Made by a program: the position numbers and the translations under genes
Assembly (NCBI RefSeq): GCF_009765825.1
Contig: NZ_LMUR01000018.1
Location: 1,193,739 to 1,257,738 of the forward strand
Source of the DNA: Granulicella sp. L60
GTDB lineage: Bacteria > Acidobacteriota > Terriglobia > Terriglobales > Acidobacteriaceae
Direction: 5' to 3'
DNA: 64,000 nucleotides
Notes under the pieces: generated by a model
Databases searched by the model: none
Told to the model about the DNA's origin: nothing
Seen by the model: only the letters and a program-made list of their open reading frames with translations
Shown: one piece after another, positions 40,462 to 49,601 of the stretch
How positions within the stretch are numbered: the first letter of the stretch is position 1
Layout of the letters: every line of letters starts with the position of its first letter

Positions 40462-41388
40462 TCAGGGGTGCGATTCCAAGTATCTGCGCAGCTGATGACT
40501 GCGTAGTACTGCGGCATGTAATTTGCCTGGTCTCAGAAACCTTGACAGGCGATCGACTGTCAAGGTAAGACTTTCGAGCAGAAGCGGATGTATGGCCAGG
40601 AAAGCACAGATCTTTGTTTTGGTATCCGTTGCCAAGTTGTTTCGTGCTGCTGGCCAGATTTGATGGAACTGATGCTCTGAGCTGCCAAGTGTTTGCATTC
40701 GCTTGACTGCTTGCAGGAAGGTCGTTGGGTGCACATGCGTGGCGAGGGCTTCTCTGAGAAATGTTAGATGAGCCTTGTCTTCCGTGATAAGTCGATATCC
40801 CAGCTCTATATCCTCCCAAGCCGCGCGCTTGAAACGTTCGTCGAATGGATTAGTCCGAACGAGATCTGTCTTGAAGGATAGATTACTGGTGTAAAAGTGG
40901 TGCCAGGTGGGATCGAGTCCGAAGGTAAGGCGTCCGTAGTCAAACTGTATTTCTTCATACCACTGCATAAAGGGGGTTACATCCTGGTGCAGTTGGTCCC
41001 ATTTTGTCCAGCCAAGCCCCACTGCTGCACGGTTTGGGTTCTCACGATGAAATCGCAGATGAGCTTCCAAAAGCCCGGGACTTGCCAGAATGTCGTCACC
41101 GATTAGCAGGCAGAGATTAGTCGTTGCGTTCCCAATCGCAAAGTTTCTGCCACGAGCGGGTCCAGCATTCTGTTGGCTTAAAATCCGCAGACGGAGAGGG
41201 GAGCACTTCTGGATCTCTATCAGGGCTTCCTCCGTACCGTCAGTCGATCCATCGTTGACTACGATAACATCGAAATCCGTCACGGTCTGTGCTTCAAGAT
41301 ACTGCAGACATAGCCGCAAGATCGGCAGGCGATTGAAGGTTTGGATTACAACTGTGATTGCATTGGCCTGACTGATCCCGGTTGTCAT
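40462..41388 (-). CDS. Family 2 glycosyltransferase
   Basis: 308 residues. GT-A domain with ITVVIQTFNRLPILRLCLQYLEAQ, VIVVNDGSTDGTEEAL, QNAGPARGRNFAIG and the metal-binding LIGDDILASPGLLEAH (about residue 100). The late WEDIELGYRL motif (E-D near 205) is the usual base region. It probably extends the EPS repeat unit. The ATG at 41388 has GGAAA five bases ahead; a longer frame from 41544 is rejected as non-coding. The donor sugar is unknown. Confidence 0.86.
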   Translation of the reverse strand: MTTGISQANAITVVIQTFNRLPILRLCLQYLEAQTVTDFDVIVVNDGSTDGTEEALIEIQKCSPLRLRILSQQNAGPARGRNFAIGNATTNLCLLIGDDILASPGLLEAHLRFHRENPNRAAVGLGWTKWDQLHQDVTPFMQWYEEIQFDYGRLTFGLDPTWHHFYTSNLSFKTDLVRTNPFDERFKRAAWEDIELGYRLITEDKAHLTFLREALATHVHPTTFLQAVKRMQTLGSSEHQFHQIWPAARNNLATDTKTKICAFLAIHPLLLESLTLTVDRLSRFLRPGKLHAAVLRSHQLRRYLESHP

Positions 41389-42250
41389 TCGATTTCCGCG
41401 TTGCCGCGCACCCGCTTTTTTCGTGTTTACATCTAGGTTGAATAATGCCCCAAATCTACTCTCGGAATAGTATAGCAAATGAGGAAGGATGCTGTGAGAT
41501 TTTTGATCACAAATCGTTATAGCTCGGATGCAACTCTGAACCAATGATCGGGCGAAAGGGTTGCTGGCATAGAAGCGAACAGGTCCTCAAGTGCCCTTAC
41601 GTAATTGCGCTGCTACTCGAACGGAGAATGAGTCCGAGCCGTTGGCTCTACGCTCGGCGTAACCACAATATTTCACTCGACGAAAGCAAAGCGGATCGGG
41701 ATCTCATTTCAAATCTGCTAACCCGCGATGAAGGTCGTGCCTCATTGAATAATCAGATCAAGTTCGTTGACTGTGACATGATTCCCTGGAGCCGCGGCAG
41801 TGACCTGTTTCTCGACGCGATGTCCTTAAACATCAAGTTGCCCAGACTCAACTCAGCGACCAACCGCTTCAGCTTCGCACTCCCCTGCTCAAGCTCGTTC
41901 GGCCGCTTCGCCTTATCCATCTACAACCCTACATATCCTCGCGCCAACGAAAGTACTTCTACTCCACGATCTAAGCGTCCTTGTCCGCCTGCTGTCGTCA
42001 CCCCGTTCGCCACAGCCACTTCAATCCGTCGCAGGTTCCCAGCCTGCTCCGCCTGATACCTCTTGTCATATGCTGTTCCAGCGTGTCTCTTAGTCACTGG
42101 TACAGAGCAAGCCCGGCACTCCACGCACATACGGGATGACGGATGTGGTCCGAACGTTGATCGAGGGAGAACTCCACCAGCTAAAAGCATATCCCAGCAA
42201 GGCTTAGCCTAGAAGTCCGAGGTCTTCATTGATGAGTTATCATAGCAAGA
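41389..42250. other. Intergenic region with an IS3 remnant
   Basis: About 860 bp. The AT-rich part near 41400–41540 probably holds the promoter of the GT2 gene on the minus strand; 41786–42070 is a decayed IS3 orfA (separate entry). I could not recognise orfB in 41545–41780. Confidence 0.5.
41786..42070 (-). pseudogene. Decayed IS3-family transposase orfA
   Basis: Reading on the minus strand: KRYQAEQAGNLRRIEVAVANG, then in shifted frames YFRWRE and MDKAKRPNELEQGSAKLKRL/VAELSLGNLMFKDIASRN. These are the HTH and leucine-zipper parts of IS3-group OrfA proteins. There are at least two frameshifts and an in-frame TAG. A related remnant on the + strand is at 49290–49445. Confidence 0.75.
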
Positions 42251-43477
42251 ATGGCCACCCTTCACCCACCACAAACCGCCTTTGAACAAGCTGCGGAGGA
42301 AGGTAGACAGGTAACACCGGCTCTCGACATGCTGCTCGTTTTGGCGAGGGACCGTCGCCGGATAATTGCCGTCACCCTGATCGCTCTGCTTGTTGGGACA
42401 TTGATCAGCTTCGCCATGAAGCCTAGCTTTACCGCCGTAGCAATCATCCTCCCGCCGCAGACTCCACAATCGACCGCTTCCATGCTGGCTGGGCAGCTAG
42501 GTGCTCTGGCCTCCTTCGGAGGCGGCGCAAGCAATTTGCTCAAAAACCCCGCGGATATGTACGTAGGAATTCTGCAAAGCCGAACGATCGCTGACCATCT
42601 AATTACCAAATTCCAACTGCAGTCGCTCTGGAAATTGAAGAGGTCGGAAGACACACGCAAAAAATTGGCCAAGCATGCGATCTTCGAAGTTGCGAAAAAC
42701 GGTTTGATCACCATTAGCGTCGAGGACCACGATCCCCAGCGCGCGAGTGACCTTGCGAATGCCTATGTCGATGAGCTGTACTCCATGAATTCGGTGCTCG
42801 CAATCACTGAAGCCAGTCAACGGCGTCTCTTCTTCGATCGGCAATTGACGGAGGAAAGAAGCGCACTCACCGCGGCAGAAGACGATCTCAAGAAAACGGA
42901 AGAAAAGACCGGCTTGATCACGGTATCGGGTCAGGCAGAGATGGCGATCCGCAGTATCGCACAGACCGAGGCACAGATTTCCAGTCTCTCGGTAGAATTG
43001 CAGGCGATGCGTGCCTATGCCACGGATCAGAATCCCAACATCTACTCTATACAACGCGAGATCGATGCACTGCACCAGCAATTAAGTAAGCAGCAAGACG
43101 ATCAGAAGAAAATGGTGCCCGGTGACACAGAGATTCCGGCGGGAAAGGTTCCCGAAGGAAGCCTGGAGTACGCGCGAAAACTACGCGAAGTAAAGTATCA
43201 CGACACCCTCTTCGAGCTACTCTCACGACAATACGAAGCAGCCCGCATTGATGAAGCGAAGTCTGCGCCAATTATTCAGGTGGTAGATCGGGCGGTACCA
43301 CCAGATAAAAAATCCGGTCCGTCCCGCCTGCTCCTGACGATAGGAAGCGCGGTTCTTGGGTTTTGCTGTGCCTGCCTTTGGGTTTATCTGCGCGCGGCCC
43401 TCGATCGTATGCGCCAAATTCCAGAGTCGGCGATCAAGCTTGATCGCCTGCGGGATGCTGTACGGTTACGTTGGTAG
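42251..43477 (+). CDS. Wzz-type chain-length determinant protein
   Basis: 408 residues. Two membrane helices (IIAVTLIALLVGTLISFAM, about 38–56, and LLLTIGSAVLGFCCACLWVYL, about 358–378) bracket a periplasmic coiled-coil domain (about 60–350), the PCP layout that controls polysaccharide chain length with Wzy. The N-terminal wzz signature AIILPPQTPQ and the pre-TM2 PSRLLL are visible. There is no C-terminal tyrosine kinase domain. This is the working copy; a broken relative lies 2.3 kb to the left. GT2 and GT4 genes follow on the same strand. Confidence 0.87.
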   Translation: MATLHPPQTAFEQAAEEGRQVTPALDMLLVLARDRRRIIAVTLIALLVGTLISFAMKPSFTAVAIILPPQTPQSTASMLAGQLGALASFGGGASNLLKNPADMYVGILQSRTIADHLITKFQLQSLWKLKRSEDTRKKLAKHAIFEVAKNGLITISVEDHDPQRASDLANAYVDELYSMNSVLAITEASQRRLFFDRQLTEERSALTAAEDDLKKTEEKTGLITVSGQAEMAIRSIAQTEAQISSLSVELQAMRAYATDQNPNIYSIQREIDALHQQLSKQQDDQKKMVPGDTEIPAGKVPEGSLEYARKLREVKYHDTLFELLSRQYEAARIDEAKSAPIIQVVDRAVPPDKKSGPSRLLLTIGSAVLGFCCACLWVYLRAALDRMRQIPESAIKLDRLRDAVRLRW

Positions 43478-43546
43478 GATAGCCCGAACCATCTCGGGGT
43501 CAAGTGATATGAGACCACACCGAGAACCAAGTGGACTGAAGGTCTG

Positions 43547-44515
43547 ATGCAAGAATCGATAAGCGACGCTATTCAACCGGAAATTAAGCTGCTTGCAGTG
43601 ATCGTTGTTTTTAAGATCCGCCCCGGTGCATCCTCGAGCCTACTCACCTTGCTTGCTGCGGCACAGCAAGCTGCAAGCTCGAAGTTGAAGCTTGCAGTTC
43701 TCATTCAGGACAACACACCCGGGGGGCAGGACGCAGGAGATCTTCCCGAAAATGTCCGATACCAGGCGGCCCCACACAATCCGGGTTTGGCGCAAGCGTA
43801 TAACTCAGCCCTCAAGATAGCCGAGATGGAGGGCTACGATTGGCTATTGACCCTGGATCAAGATACGTCGCTTCCCATAAACTTTCTCGAACGAATTAGC
43901 GAGATTGCGTTAGAGCAAGCGGCGCACCATGAAGTCGGAGCAATCGTTCCGAAGGTCGTTGGAGACGGGCATTCTCTCTCCCCGTTTAGATTGGTATGGG
44001 GAGCATTACCTCGCTGGTACGCTACCGACTTCATTCGTACAGCCTCGTGTCCGACCTACGCGGTCAACTCGGCTTCGACCTTACGCGTGGTTACCCTATG
44101 CCAGATTGGCGGCTACGATCCATTCTTTCCACTCGATATCAGCGATCTCAACATGTTTCATAAACTCGCAAACAGCGGAAAGAAGGTGTTTATCGCCGGA
44201 GATGTGATCGTTCACCATGAGCTCGCTCTCCTACGTAAAGAGAAGAGAATGAGTGTTGAACGTTATCGGGCGGGGCTGCTGGATGAGTGCGCCTTTTGGG
44301 ATATGAAACTTGGATCCCTAGCTAGGCTTGAGCGTATCGTTCGTCTTACGGGGAGAGCTTTCAAGGATTCTTTCAATCCCGAGAAATCTCAATATCTGTC
44401 GGTAACTCTTAGTGAGATGAAACGACGACTCTTCACATCACGCCGAAGAAGGATCGAAGCTTGGAGGGGGTGGTCTAACTCTCGAGCCGGACTCCCGGAA
44501 AGACGTATACCTTAG
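43547..44515 (+). CDS. Family 2 glycosyltransferase (rhamnosyltransferase-like)
   Basis: 322 residues: LLAVIVVFKIRPGASSSLLTLLAAA, VLIQDNTPGG, AAPHNPGLAQAYNSALKIAE, metal-binding WLLTLDQDTSLPINFLER (about residue 105) and a late DLNMFHKLANSGKKVFI segment, as in WbbL-like rhamnosyltransferases. It is 69 bp after wzz and probably cotranscribed with the GT4 gene. The donor is inferred only. Confidence 0.85.
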   Translation: MQESISDAIQPEIKLLAVIVVFKIRPGASSSLLTLLAAAQQAASSKLKLAVLIQDNTPGGQDAGDLPENVRYQAAPHNPGLAQAYNSALKIAEMEGYDWLLTLDQDTSLPINFLERISEIALEQAAHHEVGAIVPKVVGDGHSLSPFRLVWGALPRWYATDFIRTASCPTYAVNSASTLRVVTLCQIGGYDPFFPLDISDLNMFHKLANSGKKVFIAGDVIVHHELALLRKEKRMSVERYRAGLLDECAFWDMKLGSLARLERIVRLTGRAFKDSFNPEKSQYLSVTLSEMKRRLFTSRRRRIEAWRGWSNSRAGLPERRIP

Positions 44516-44569
44516 GATCGCTAAAAGGGAGTTGTAATTGCGACATAGTTATACCCGTGTAATGAGCCT

Positions 44570-45832
44570 ATGAACGTACTAATCAACGCAACAGTGATTG
44601 CCCGGAAAAGAGCCGGCGTCGGCGTTTATGCGGAGAATTTAATTCGGGAGTTGGTGCGTGCTAAACGCGATGCGCACCTGTTTATTCTGGCTCTGAGCGA
44701 CGATGAAGATTTGGATTATAGCCACCATTCAAACGTAACAATGATCTGGGCGCCAGCGAAGATCTTCCGAATACTTCCTCTTCGATTCGTACTTCTTGAG
44801 CAAATGATTCTGCCCTTCCTCCTGTGGCGGCATCGGATTGATGTGGTGCACTCCTTGCATTACTCATTTCCACTCATCTCATTCACATCTAAAACCGTGG
44901 TCACCATCCACGACATGACCTTCTTTTCCATGCCGGAAGTGCATGTCCCTCTGAAGACCTTCATCTTTCGGCGCTTTATCGAGGCATCCGCACGGTGGGT
45001 AGACAGCCTGATCTTTGTGTCTCGTTCGGCAGAAAGTGATTATCTAGAAATCTTGGGACAACCTCGCGGATTCACTTCTGTTATCTATCATGGCAAAAGC
45101 GATTTGTTTGTTCCTTCTGCAAGTCCCACGCTTATTGCGGATCTACTTTCTAAATATTCACTGCCCGGGAATTTCATTCTGTTTGTCGGCACGATCGAGC
45201 CACGAAAGAATTTATTGAGACTCGTAAACGCATTCGCCACGATCGCTGCAAGCAATCCCCACACCAGTCTTGTGCTCGCAGGTATGAAGGGGTGGCTCTA
45301 CGATGAGATATTCGAGAGGGTTCGCCGTCTTAACCTTGAGTCTCGAGTGCTCTTCACAGGCTTTGTTGACGAACAAGATAAGCCTACCCTGCTCGCCGCT
45401 GCCGCCGTGTTTGCTTACCCTTCACTTTATGAGGGATTTGGAATACCAGTCCTGGAGGCTCTTGCCTGCGGGACGCCCACAGTCACCAGCAATGTTTCCT
45501 CGTTGCCCGAGGTAGCCGGAACAGCAGCACTGATGGTAGATCCCCACAATACCGAGGAGATAGCGACAGCCCTAGACCGGCTCCTGAATGATCAGACACT
45601 TCGAGCAGCCCTCCGCGAAGCCTCCTTGCATCAGGCCGCCAAGTTTACCTGGCCTAAGGCAGCCCAACAGACTCTGGAAGTCTACAAATCCGCACTCCAC
45701 ACCGGTTTCGGATTTAAAGAGGCGAGCACGAAGAGCATACCGAAGTTTACGGCGGCTGCTGAAAATAGCAAGGACGGATTGAAGAAACCATTCGCGAGGG
45801 AGCAAAGAAGTAGAATCAGCACCGCGAGTTGA
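44570..45832 (+). CDS. Family 4 glycosyltransferase
   Basis: GT-B retaining glycosyltransferase, 420 residues. The N-terminal domain has ARKRAGVGVYAENLIREL; the C-terminal donor domain has FVGTIEPRKNLLRLV, LAGMKGWLYDEIF, and the E-x7-E signature in PSLYEGFGIPVLEALACGTPTVTSN. The last ~45 residues (KEASTKSIPKF… onward) lie over the antisense tail of the Wzy-like gene and look unlike the family; the gene may have gained an extended C-terminus. It probably adds a mannosyl- or rhamnosyl-type sugar (inference). Confidence 0.87.
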   Translation: MNVLINATVIARKRAGVGVYAENLIRELVRAKRDAHLFILALSDDEDLDYSHHSNVTMIWAPAKIFRILPLRFVLLEQMILPFLLWRHRIDVVHSLHYSFPLISFTSKTVVTIHDMTFFSMPEVHVPLKTFIFRRFIEASARWVDSLIFVSRSAESDYLEILGQPRGFTSVIYHGKSDLFVPSASPTLIADLLSKYSLPGNFILFVGTIEPRKNLLRLVNAFATIAASNPHTSLVLAGMKGWLYDEIFERVRRLNLESRVLFTGFVDEQDKPTLLAAAAVFAYPSLYEGFGIPVLEALACGTPTVTSNVSSLPEVAGTAALMVDPHNTEEIATALDRLLNDQTLRAALREASLHQAAKFTWPKAAQQTLEVYKSALHTGFGFKEASTKSIPKFTAAAENSKDGLKKPFAREQRSRISTAS

Positions 45833-46881
45833 TATCGTGTGTTATTGCTGAAATTAAATGACTTGCGGTAGTAGTTGAACAGAATCACCAAAAACAGTAC
45901 TAAGCCAATAAGTCCCACCTGGCCTGCTACGGCCATGATTTCCACCTCGTACAAATAGGGAGTTTTTTCCGCTCGGATCAGGTTGAGGGGATGACTTCCC
46001 AGACCGTTGCCGAAGAATGGAGCATCCCAAAAGAATTCTTTCAGGGCTTTAATCTGCCAGATGCGCACATCGTCGGATGAAGAGACAAGATCCGCTGAGA
46101 ATCGGAACGCTATAATCGCAAAGATGGTTTGACTGAAATATCCAACCATCGCTACACAGGCGGCGATGACCCATTTATGCATCCTGTCCTTCTGTCCCAC
46201 CAGAAAGGCCAGTGCAATTGCGACGACTGTAAACCCCCAGGTAAATCTGGCGAAAGTGGAGAGGTCAGAAATAAGCAAGAGGATTAGAGCAACGGAAGCC
46301 TGGAATGCCGTAATGCCTAGCCGGGTTCGCAGGCATAGCAAAGCAAAAATGCAGCTCGGCAGAAGAGTATCCGAAACGAAGGAGATTCTTCCACCAACAT
46401 CTCCAAGATCGAGGGACATCAAGGTTACGCCGAACTGCTTCGATATTCCCTCAACAATCGTGCTCACAGGTATACCAGCCACGAATGCATAGCCGAAGAT
46501 GAAGACCTTTAGGAAACCGGCGAAAGCGACTGCAAAGATGCAGACCCTGATGAACTTCTCATTCTCCTCAGAACCGACAAATTGCCTAATAATCCAGCAC
46601 CCTGCAAGCGTTGTGATTACGTCTTTGAGCTGAGAGAAAGCCATTGCGGGATCGTTGAAGGGCTGAAACAGGAGTAAGAAGGCCCATGCGAAGAATGCGG
46701 AGAATATGAATAGGCTCCAACTCACGGCATTCAAGGCCTTTTCTTCGCGAGTCGCTAGTCTCGCGGCTCCAAAGAAAAGCGGCAGGAAGACAAGCATCTT
46801 GATATTGACGCCGAAGACGCTCCCTGTGGGGAGAAGAATCAACATGACAACGTAGATATAGAAAAGATTCCTCATGAACAT
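45682..46881 (-). CDS. Wzy/O-antigen-ligase-like membrane protein
   Basis: 399 residues with about 11 membrane segments and a periplasmic loop near residues 275–320 (RIWQIKALKEFFWDAPFFGNGLGSHPL), the RxxxW…GxGxG(S/T)H arrangement of O-antigen polymerases and ligases. It would polymerise lipid-linked repeat units with Wzz. It is convergent with the GT4 gene and overlaps it by 151 bp. Confidence 0.83.
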   Translation of the reverse strand: MFMRNLFYIYVVMLILLPTGSVFGVNIKMLVFLPLFFGAARLATREEKALNAVSWSLFIFSAFFAWAFLLLFQPFNDPAMAFSQLKDVITTLAGCWIIRQFVGSEENEKFIRVCIFAVAFAGFLKVFIFGYAFVAGIPVSTIVEGISKQFGVTLMSLDLGDVGGRISFVSDTLLPSCIFALLCLRTRLGITAFQASVALILLLISDLSTFARFTWGFTVVAIALAFLVGQKDRMHKWVIAACVAMVGYFSQTIFAIIAFRFSADLVSSSDDVRIWQIKALKEFFWDAPFFGNGLGSHPLNLIRAEKTPYLYEVEIMAVAGQVGLIGLVLFLVILFNYYRKSFNFSNNTRYQLAVLILLLCSLANGFFNPSLLFSAAAVNFGMLFVLASLNPKPVWSADL

Positions 46882-47286
46882 TGCAGATTATAACCGCCCC
46901 CTATGGGGCGACTTCAGTTAAGGGCGAGCCTTTCTGCACTGGCTCAGGGGTTAGCTTAGTAGAGTGTGGGATTATTTTGTTGGAATTGCCGAGATTCAGA
47001 AAAACATTGATGTGCCTTTTACTGCAACCCATTCCAGCTATTTTGGCGGTTTGGCACTGATCGTGGTGTTTTGTTAGTTGGAGGCCCATCTGGTCAGTAC
47101 AGTTCCCGGTGATAGAGTTGCGTGACAAGGCCGCGAACAATTTACATTATCCTTTTATCGTTAGAGTTAGAATGAAAAGATTGCTGTTCGCATCGAGGAC
47201 CCGTCTTGCTTAAGACGTGTCGCAAAAAACCTTAGGCGTCACATCAACTTTCGCGGTGTTGTCGGCCTTTACCGCCGTCGCTTGTA
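46882..47286. other. Intergenic region, nothing recognised
   Basis: About 400 bp upstream of the Wzy-like gene on the minus strand. No protein family, RNA or clear repeat was seen; it probably holds that gene's promoter. Confidence 0.4.
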
Positions 47287-47985
47287 ATGGAAAATCTTCA
47301 CACAGTGTGGCGGTATTGTTCAGTATGGCCCTTTTGTCGGGATGCGCTGGTTGGACAATCCTCACTTGAGCCGACCGGAGCAGGGGGCATGATTCTCGGC
47401 CTATACGAGCAGGAAGTTATGGAGAACCTCGCGGGGGGCTTCTGCTCGCTTCTGAGTGTTGTGGATGTCGGTGCTGCAGACGGATATTACGCGGTCCGTC
47501 TTCTTCATAGTGGCAAAGTCGACCGCTCCGTGGCTTTCGAATCCATGCCTGAGTGCCGCGCGGCCATCGCTCGATTGGCTGCTGAAACGGCGTTTCGGAC
47601 AAGATAACGATCCTCGGCACTGCATCGGACCACTTTGACGATATGCTCCGCGCTCAATAAGATCAACTCGAAAGAGACAATGTTGCTTATAGATATTGAA
47701 GGTGCGGAATTCACGCTACTTACCGAAAAACTTTTTGCCTTCTTAAAGGATTCGCTGATCGTCGTCGAAACTCATGCCCATATCTATGCCGATCCCCATG
47801 GGGAGATGGAACGCCTCATCAAGGCCGCTTCGAAGACACACAGCGCAACGACCTGGTTTCCAGGACCCCGTAATCCTTGGACGATCAAGGAACTCGATGA
47901 CTCCGCAGAGATCGATCGGTGGATCCTCTGCTCTGAAGGGCGTTGGGAAGTCCAACAGTGGCTGCGTTTTGATCCTCTATAAGGG
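47287..47985 (+). pseudogene. Frameshifted FkbM-type methyltransferase
   Basis: The first frame reads VVDVGAADGYYAVRLLHSGKVDRSVAFES with SAM-motif features; similarity continues in another frame as KITILGTASDHFDDMLRAQ and then in a third as MLLIDIEGAEFTLLTEKLFAFLKDSLIVVETHAH, the FkbM core. So at least two frameshifts split one gene. The intact form would O-methylate a sugar. Confidence 0.75.
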
Positions 47986-48275
47986 GGCGAAGACGTTGCG
48001 TGACGATCCTTCGTTTTGTTTGACCTTCGGGACGGACGACGACACCTCAAGCCGGATTGATGGCAGGCCTCATCGAATGCCTGGCTACCTTGGAGCACCT
48101 CCTCTTGAGCGCAGTCGACCATTCATGATGCTGACATGGTGGATACGGTCTTTAGGGTTTATATTCGATTAAAGGCTTGAATTTCAAATAGCGGAAAATC
48201 TGCGCTGGATGGCGTACCAGAGCACCCAGCTTACAGCACACAAGCCCCTAGAACCCAGAAAGGAAACATTTTTGA

Positions 48276-49091
48276 ATGGGTAGTTTTGATCGACTCGTAC
48301 GTAAGGTTGTCCCTTCCGCAGCTCATCTTAGCTACAATCCACTTTTTAAAATTGTAGGAGATGCAATCTCAGGAATACCTAACCTATTTTTCTCGGAATA
48401 TCGAGAACTTCCGCCTAATCACATGCGGGTACGTGTCGGCGTCAACAACAAACTCCTCTTTAACCAGCCCTACCATCTATGGCTAGGAATGCAATACTGG
48501 GTGCGTTGGTTAACTAAAGGTTATGTTAGACCCGACTCCGATGTCGTAGAGATAGGCTGCGGCTGTGGGCGCATTGCGCACCCACTGCGGAATGACTGGT
48601 TTACCGGAACCTACCTTGGTATAGATATTGATAAAGAATTACTTCAATGGTGTAGTGAACACTTTCCGAAAGACAAGTTTGCGTTCTTAGCTTCTACCCA
48701 TAAAAGCGCTACTTATACTTCGGATACATCTTCTGAAGCTATAAAGTTCTTTTTTGGAGAGATGGCAAGTAAGGATTTTATATATTCCACCTCTCTCTAT
48801 ACTCATCTCTTGGTTCCTGAACTCGTAAACTATACCTCCGAATCGTTCAAGGTGCTTCGGGAGGACGGGGTCATGTGCATGACGTTCTTTTGTTTAGATA
48901 GCATAGAACGTGGCGGCCGGTGGAATTTTGAGCACAAAATTGGTGACGCATACGTCGAAAACCTCAAATATCCAGAGGCTGCGGTCGCTTACACCAAAGA
49001 GTTTATGGAGGGAGTGGCCCGCGAAGCTGGGTTCACAAACATCGACTTCTTGCTCAACCCGGTTCAGAGTTGGCTTGTGTGTAGAAAATAA
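48276..49091 (+). CDS. Class I SAM-dependent methyltransferase
   Basis: 271 residues. Motif I is DVVEIGCGCGRIAHPL (about residues 89–104), followed by YLGIDIDKELLQW and a C-terminal FKVLREDGVMCMTFFCLD. The N-terminal ~80 residues are a lineage-specific part. The context suggests modification of a polysaccharide or its lipid carrier. AAAGGA lies upstream of the ATG. Codon usage is AT-richer than in the flanking chromosome. Confidence 0.8.
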   Translation: MGSFDRLVRKVVPSAAHLSYNPLFKIVGDAISGIPNLFFSEYRELPPNHMRVRVGVNNKLLFNQPYHLWLGMQYWVRWLTKGYVRPDSDVVEIGCGCGRIAHPLRNDWFTGTYLGIDIDKELLQWCSEHFPKDKFAFLASTHKSATYTSDTSSEAIKFFFGEMASKDFIYSTSLYTHLLVPELVNYTSESFKVLREDGVMCMTFFCLDSIERGGRWNFEHKIGDAYVENLKYPEAAVAYTKEFMEGVAREAGFTNIDFLLNPVQSWLVCRK

Positions 49092-49601
49092 AAGCTGTCT
49101 TATCGACCAGAGCTTAGGAAAGTTGTAGGTGAGGCAGATTGCGATGCGGAACAGGGTTTGGCGTCTCAAGAAGCTTTGATAAGTAAGGCTAACAGTTGAG
49201 ATGAAGTAAGTTGCCTCCTGTGCGTGGAGTACCGGACTTGTCTTGTACGAGTGACTAAGAGACACACTCGCACGAGGAGAGCACACGGTACGAGGCAAGG
49301 TATCGAGCGGAGAAGGTAGTGAACCTGCTGCGGCAGATTAAAGTGGCTATGGCGAGCGGAATATGACTAAACACGAGTGCAAAAACGGTGAGATCGGAAC
49401 AGACGTACTTCGCTGACGCAATGAGTATGACGGATTGAGGGTGGCAATGGCTGCTCCGTAAGGATCTAGCGCGATCATCTTTCATCGCCGTTGACGGTGA
49501 AAGGATGACCGCTATAAGAAGGGTAGGTGCCGGAGAGCGGAAGCCGCTGAGGCTTTGATATTGACATGGGGAGCTGGCGAGCATTCCTGCCATGCAGTAC
49601 A
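49092..49601. other. Intergenic region with an IS3 remnant
   Basis: About 510 bp between convergent genes. 49290–49445 is a decayed IS3 orfA fragment; the rest shows nothing I can support. Confidence 0.5.
49290..49445 (+). pseudogene. Decayed IS3-family transposase orfA fragment
   Basis: RYRAEKVVNLLRQIKVAMASG followed, after shifts and stops, by EQTYF and RNEYDGLRV, the N-terminal HTH and YYRWR.EYGGL region of IS3 OrfA. It is similar at DNA level to the remnant at 41786–42070, in opposite orientation. Confidence 0.7.

Noticed and set aside
41544..42056. 170-codon + strand open frame
   Set aside because: Runs antisense over the IS3 orfA remnant and shows no protein-family features.
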